From Sulfidibacterium sp964456625 (GTDB lineage Bacteria > Bacteroidota > Bacteroidia > Bacteroidales > F082): a stretch of 8,392 nucleotides of DNA. Numbering within the stretch: position 1 is the stretch's first letter; every line of letters starts with the position of its first letter. The notes beneath the pieces are model-generated. The model was not told where the DNA came from, did no database searches, and saw only the letters and a list, made by a program, of their open reading frames with translations. The position numbers were made by a program, and so were the translations under genes. The stretch spans positions 1-8,392 of the forward strand of contig CAYWBO010000099.1 in assembly GCA_964456625.1 (NCBI GenBank), read 5' to 3'. Below, in pieces: positions 5,978 through 8,392 of the stretch.

Positions 5978-7284
5978 GCCCGCTGATTGGCCACATCCAG
6001 GTCAATTTCATCTTCACCCGTTGCCACAATACTGGCTACTGTCGTATCCCCGGTGACATTTACCGCAGTGCGTAGCATGTCGAGCGGCCGGTCTACGGCA
6101 AAGATCAGGGCAATGCCCTGTGCCGGAATCCCTACAGCAGAAAGCACAATCACCAGCATCACGATCCCTGCACCGGGAACGGCAGCTGCCCCGATGGACG
6201 CCAGCGTGGCTGTGACGATGATGGTCAGCTGCTGAGCGAGTCCCAGATGCATGCCATAAACCTGTGCCAGGAAAACGGCGGCTACTGCCTGATAAAGGCT
6301 GGTGCCATCCATGTTCACCGTGGCTCCCAGGGGCAGAATGAAGCTGGCGGTTTCGTTGGAAATGCCCAGCTTATTTTCTGCCGTTTCCATGGTGAAAGGC
6401 AGCGTGGCTGCGCTGGAACTGGTCGAAAATGCCAGCAGTTGCACCGGTGCCAGGGCCTTGAGGAACTTACGGAAATTGATTTTCGTGAAGAAGCGGATGA
6501 AAATAGGATAGATCACGAAGATCATTATCAGCAGCCCCAGGATCACGGTAACGGCATACAAACCCAGGGCGCCGAAAAGCGCCAGCGTGTCTTTGGGATG
6601 CGCTCCGGCTACGTCCACAATCAGGGCTGCCAGCAGTGCAAAAACCCCGTAAGGCGCACTTTTCATGATGATGTCGATAAGCTTCAACACAATTTCATTC
6701 AGGCTGACGATGAAATTCTTTACCGGTTTGACTTTTTCCGCAGGCAACAGAACCATGGCGATCCCGAACAAAATGGAAAAGAAGATGACCTGAAGCATCT
6801 TGGTGTTGTCGGTAAAAGATTTAAAGATATTGGAAGGCACAATGTCCACCAACGGCTGTAACGGTGATTCCTTTTTCAGCCCTTCGGCCTGTGATTGCTG
6901 TTGGGCCAGATTTTGTGCATATTTCTGGTTGAACTCAGTAGCTTTTTCTTTCGGAAAGACTTTTCCCGGATCGGTGAGGTTCACCAGGATCAGCCCTACC
7001 GTAATGGCAATGACCGTAGTCAGAATGTACAATCCCAGCGTTTTGAGGCCGATCCGCGAAAGCCGGGAAACATCCGTCAGGCTGCTCACGCCGCTGATCA
7101 GCGAGACGATGATCAACGGAACAGCGATCAGTTTCAGCAGGTTGATGAAAATGGTCCCGAAGGGTTTGATGTAGAAATTGGTGAATTCAATCCAGTGAAA
7201 TTGCACGGCCAAAAGGCCCCAGACAATGCCCAGCGCCATCCCGATCAGGATCTTCCAGTGGAAAGCGAGTTTTCTTTTCTTCAT
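5974..7284 (-). CDS. gltP: Dicarboxylate/amino acid:cation symporter, glutamate/aspartate type
   Basis: A complete 436-residue inner-membrane protein of the DAACS family (SLC1-like). It imports an acidic substrate with Na+ or H+. Visible family elements: the serine-rich hairpin 1 tip STSSSAATLPFT (287-298), NMDGT of TM7 (324-328), hairpin 2 with VPGAGI (369-374), and TM8 with DRPLDMLRTAVNVTGD (398-413). By alignment with GltPh, Arg405 would hold the side-chain carboxylate, Asp402 the amino group, and Asn409 and Asp413 the cation site. The Asp402 and the NVTGD ending point to aspartate/glutamate rather than DctA-type C4-dicarboxylates; this is inference. A long polar loop lies at about 104-150 between TM3 and TM4, rich in Gln and Lys. 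Typical length for bacterial members is 420-440. It diverges from the phosphofructokinase gene across 92 bp with abutting -7 elements, and converges on the small barrel gene. The symbol is by family only. Confidence 0.93.
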   Translation of the reverse strand: MKKRKLAFHWKILIGMALGIVWGLLAVQFHWIEFTNFYIKPFGTIFINLLKLIAVPLIIVSLISGVSSLTDVSRLSRIGLKTLGLYILTTVIAITVGLILVNLTDPGKVFPKEKATEFNQKYAQNLAQQQSQAEGLKKESPLQPLVDIVPSNIFKSFTDNTKMLQVIFFSILFGIAMVLLPAEKVKPVKNFIVSLNEIVLKLIDIIMKSAPYGVFALLAALIVDVAGAHPKDTLALFGALGLYAVTVILGLLIMIFVIYPIFIRFFTKINFRKFLKALAPVQLLAFSTSSSAATLPFTMETAENKLGISNETASFILPLGATVNMDGTSLYQAVAAVFLAQVYGMHLGLAQQLTIIVTATLASIGAAAVPGAGIVMLVIVLSAVGIPAQGIALIFAVDRPLDMLRTAVNVTGDTTVASIVATGEDEIDLDVANQRA

Positions 7285-7329
7285 ATCGAATCAGGTAAAT
7301 TTAAAGCAGGAAAAATCCATAGAAAGTAT

Positions 7330-7337
7330 CAAAATTA
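7330..7337 (-). promoter_or_regulatory. Bacteroidota -7 promoter element for the symporter gene
   Basis: On the minus strand it reads TAATTTTG, an exact TAnnTTTG match, 45 bases upstream of the ATG at 7284. It faces away from the equivalent element of the phosphofructokinase gene, one base away. No good -33 TTG is seen on its upstream side. Confidence 0.5.
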
Positions 7338-7338
7338 G

Positions 7339-7346
7339 TAAATTTG
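7339..7346 (+). promoter_or_regulatory. Bacteroidota -7 promoter element for the phosphofructokinase gene
   Basis: TAAATTTG fits TAnnTTTG exactly and lies 30 bases before the ATG at 7377. With the opposing element at 7330-7337 it forms the near-palindrome CAAAATTAGTAAATTTG. Confidence 0.5.
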
Positions 7347-7376
7347 TTTATTATTGGGTTTTTAAAATAAAGACGC

Positions 7377-8392
7377 ATGGCAACGCCGAAAAAAATTGGA
7401 ATCTTAACGGCCGGTGGCGATTGCCCCGGGCTGAACGCCGCCATACGGGGTGTGGGCAAAACTGCGATTTTGAAATACGGAATGGAAGTGGTAGGGATTT
7501 CTTCCGGCTATCTGGGATTGCTGGAGAAGGACTACATCCCGTTGGACGAAGCTTCCCTTTCGGGGATATTGACCCTAGGGGGAACGATTTTGGGGACTTC
7601 CAGAGAAAAACCGTTTAAAAAACATCATCAGCTTGCCAACGAAAAACCGGAGAAGATCAAAAGGAATTATCTGGAAGCCGGTTTTGATGCCTTAGTTTGT
7701 ATCGGTGGAAACGGGACGATGAAGACGGCGGCTTTGCTTGCTGAACAGGGACTCAACGTTATCGGAATTCCCAAAACCATCGACAATGATGTCTATGGTA
7801 CCGACCAGACTTTCGGATTTGATTCCGCGCTGCTGATTGCCACCGATGCCATCGACAGGCTGCATTCCACCGCCAACTCGCACAAGCGCATCATGGTTAT
7901 TGAAGTGATGGGCCATCATGCCGGATGGCTGGCCTTGTATGCCGGCATTGCCGGTGGCGGCGATGTGATCCTGATTCCTGAGCTGGGCTACGACATGAAA
8001 TCGGTGAACCGGTATCTGAAAAAAAGGATGAAATCGGGCAAACCCTATTCGATTGTTGTGGTAGCAGAAGGGATAAAAAAACCGGCCAAATCATCAGCTG
8101 CAGTTTATGTTGCCAATAAAATTGAAGAGGGGGTGGGAGTAGAGACGCGCAATACCATTTTAGGATATATTCAGCGTGGGGGGAGTCCGTCTCCGATGGA
8201 CCGAGTGCTGGCCTCACGATACGGTGCCCGTGCCGTGGACCTGATCGCCAACGAAGATTACGGCAAGATGGTGATGAAAGATGGAGATGCGATTGGCGTC
8301 ATTCCGTTAAGCGAAGTGGGCGGAAAGCTGAATCTGGTGCCTGCCGACCATCCGCTGATTGAAAGAGCCCGCGGCTTCGGCGTCAGCTTCGG
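7377..8392 (+). CDS. pfkA: 6-phosphofructokinase, C-terminus beyond the window
   Basis: The first 338 codons of a PFK-A-family enzyme that phosphorylates fructose 6-phosphate to fructose 1,6-bisphosphate in glycolysis; the frame is open at the right edge. Motifs: GGDCPGLNA near residues 13-21, GTSREKPF, GGNGT (110-114), PKTIDND (132-138) with catalytic Asp136, SHKR with Arg171, MGHHAGW (178-184) and LGYIQRGGSP with Arg267. Numbering runs exactly nine ahead of E. coli PfkA from 103 to 171. The position that decides phosphoryl donor (E. coli Gly104) is Gly113, favouring ATP, while the 124 position is Lys133, as in pyrophosphate-type and many group III enzymes. Asn112 replaces the usual metal-binding Asp103, and His180 replaces Arg171. 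I recall Bacteroides and some clostridial PFKs with the same GGNGT and MGH variants, so this may be a normal subfamily. Cytoplasmic; members usually form dimers or tetramers. Start chosen at the first ATG after the promoter; it places the GGDC loop at the expected position. Confidence 0.92.
   Translation, partial: MATPKKIGILTAGGDCPGLNAAIRGVGKTAILKYGMEVVGISSGYLGLLEKDYIPLDEASLSGILTLGGTILGTSREKPFKKHHQLANEKPEKIKRNYLEAGFDALVCIGGNGTMKTAALLAEQGLNVIGIPKTIDNDVYGTDQTFGFDSALLIATDAIDRLHSTANSHKRIMVIEVMGHHAGWLALYAGIAGGGDVILIPELGYDMKSVNRYLKKRMKSGKPYSIVVVAEGIKKPAKSSAAVYVANKIEEGVGVETRNTILGYIQRGGSPSPMDRVLASRYGARAVDLIANEDYGKMVMKDGDAIGVIPLSEVGGKLNLVPADHPLIERARGFGVSF

Noticed and set aside
6247..6861. Forward open frame of 204 codons opposite the symporter
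   Set aside because: The minus frame is an unmistakable DAACS transporter; the forward frame is a Gln/Arg-rich shadow.
7692..8217. Minus-strand open frames (7692-7919 and 7897-8217) at the right edge
   Set aside because: Both are antisense to the phosphofructokinase, whose forward frame is continuous and carries every family motif.

Overview
The window looks like a chromosomal segment of a Bacteroidota bacterium (Bacteroidales/Marinilabiliales-like by feel, not proven). Four points support this. Several starts are preceded by the Bacteroidota sigma factor -7 motif TAnnTTTG, with no purine-rich Shine-Dalgarno sequence. The exported proteins have signal peptides ending in ...AQ. A lipoprotein has the typical short Bacteroidota form. 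The phosphofructokinase is of the GGDCPGLNA type. A run of exactly 100 N (2656-2755) marks a scaffold gap, so this is a draft assembly.

Left edge (1-831): visibly AT-rich and probably accessory. It starts with what looks like the last 16 codons of a REP-associated tyrosine transposase (RAYT), followed by two small hairpins that would be its REP-type repeats. Then comes an orphan cysteine-containing lipoprotein on the minus strand and about 360 bp of non-coding AT-rich DNA with a perfect short palindrome.

Middle (832-3450): an XdhC/CoxI-family molybdoenzyme maturation protein (+) and an unrecognised multi-pass membrane protein with a very basic loop (+). A 21-bp tandem repeat follows and runs into the assembly gap. 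Beyond the gap is a signal-peptide-bearing outer-membrane beta-barrel protein (-) whose C-terminus is lost in the gap.

Right part (3539-8392): a complete long-chain acyl-CoA synthetase (-), then a small outer-membrane beta-barrel protein (+) divergent from it. Next is a glutamate/aspartate-type dicarboxylate/amino acid:cation symporter (-), convergent with the barrel gene and sharing its stop codon bases. Last is a 6-phosphofructokinase (+) that runs off the right end. The symporter and the kinase diverge from back-to-back -7 elements one base apart.

Most genes are single transcription units of metabolism and transport, with no obvious operon. I see no clear novel multi-gene system. The points most worth a second look are the 21-bp repeat that breaks the assembly, the RAYT/REP edge, the tightly packed divergent promoter, and the phosphofructokinase active-site signature.
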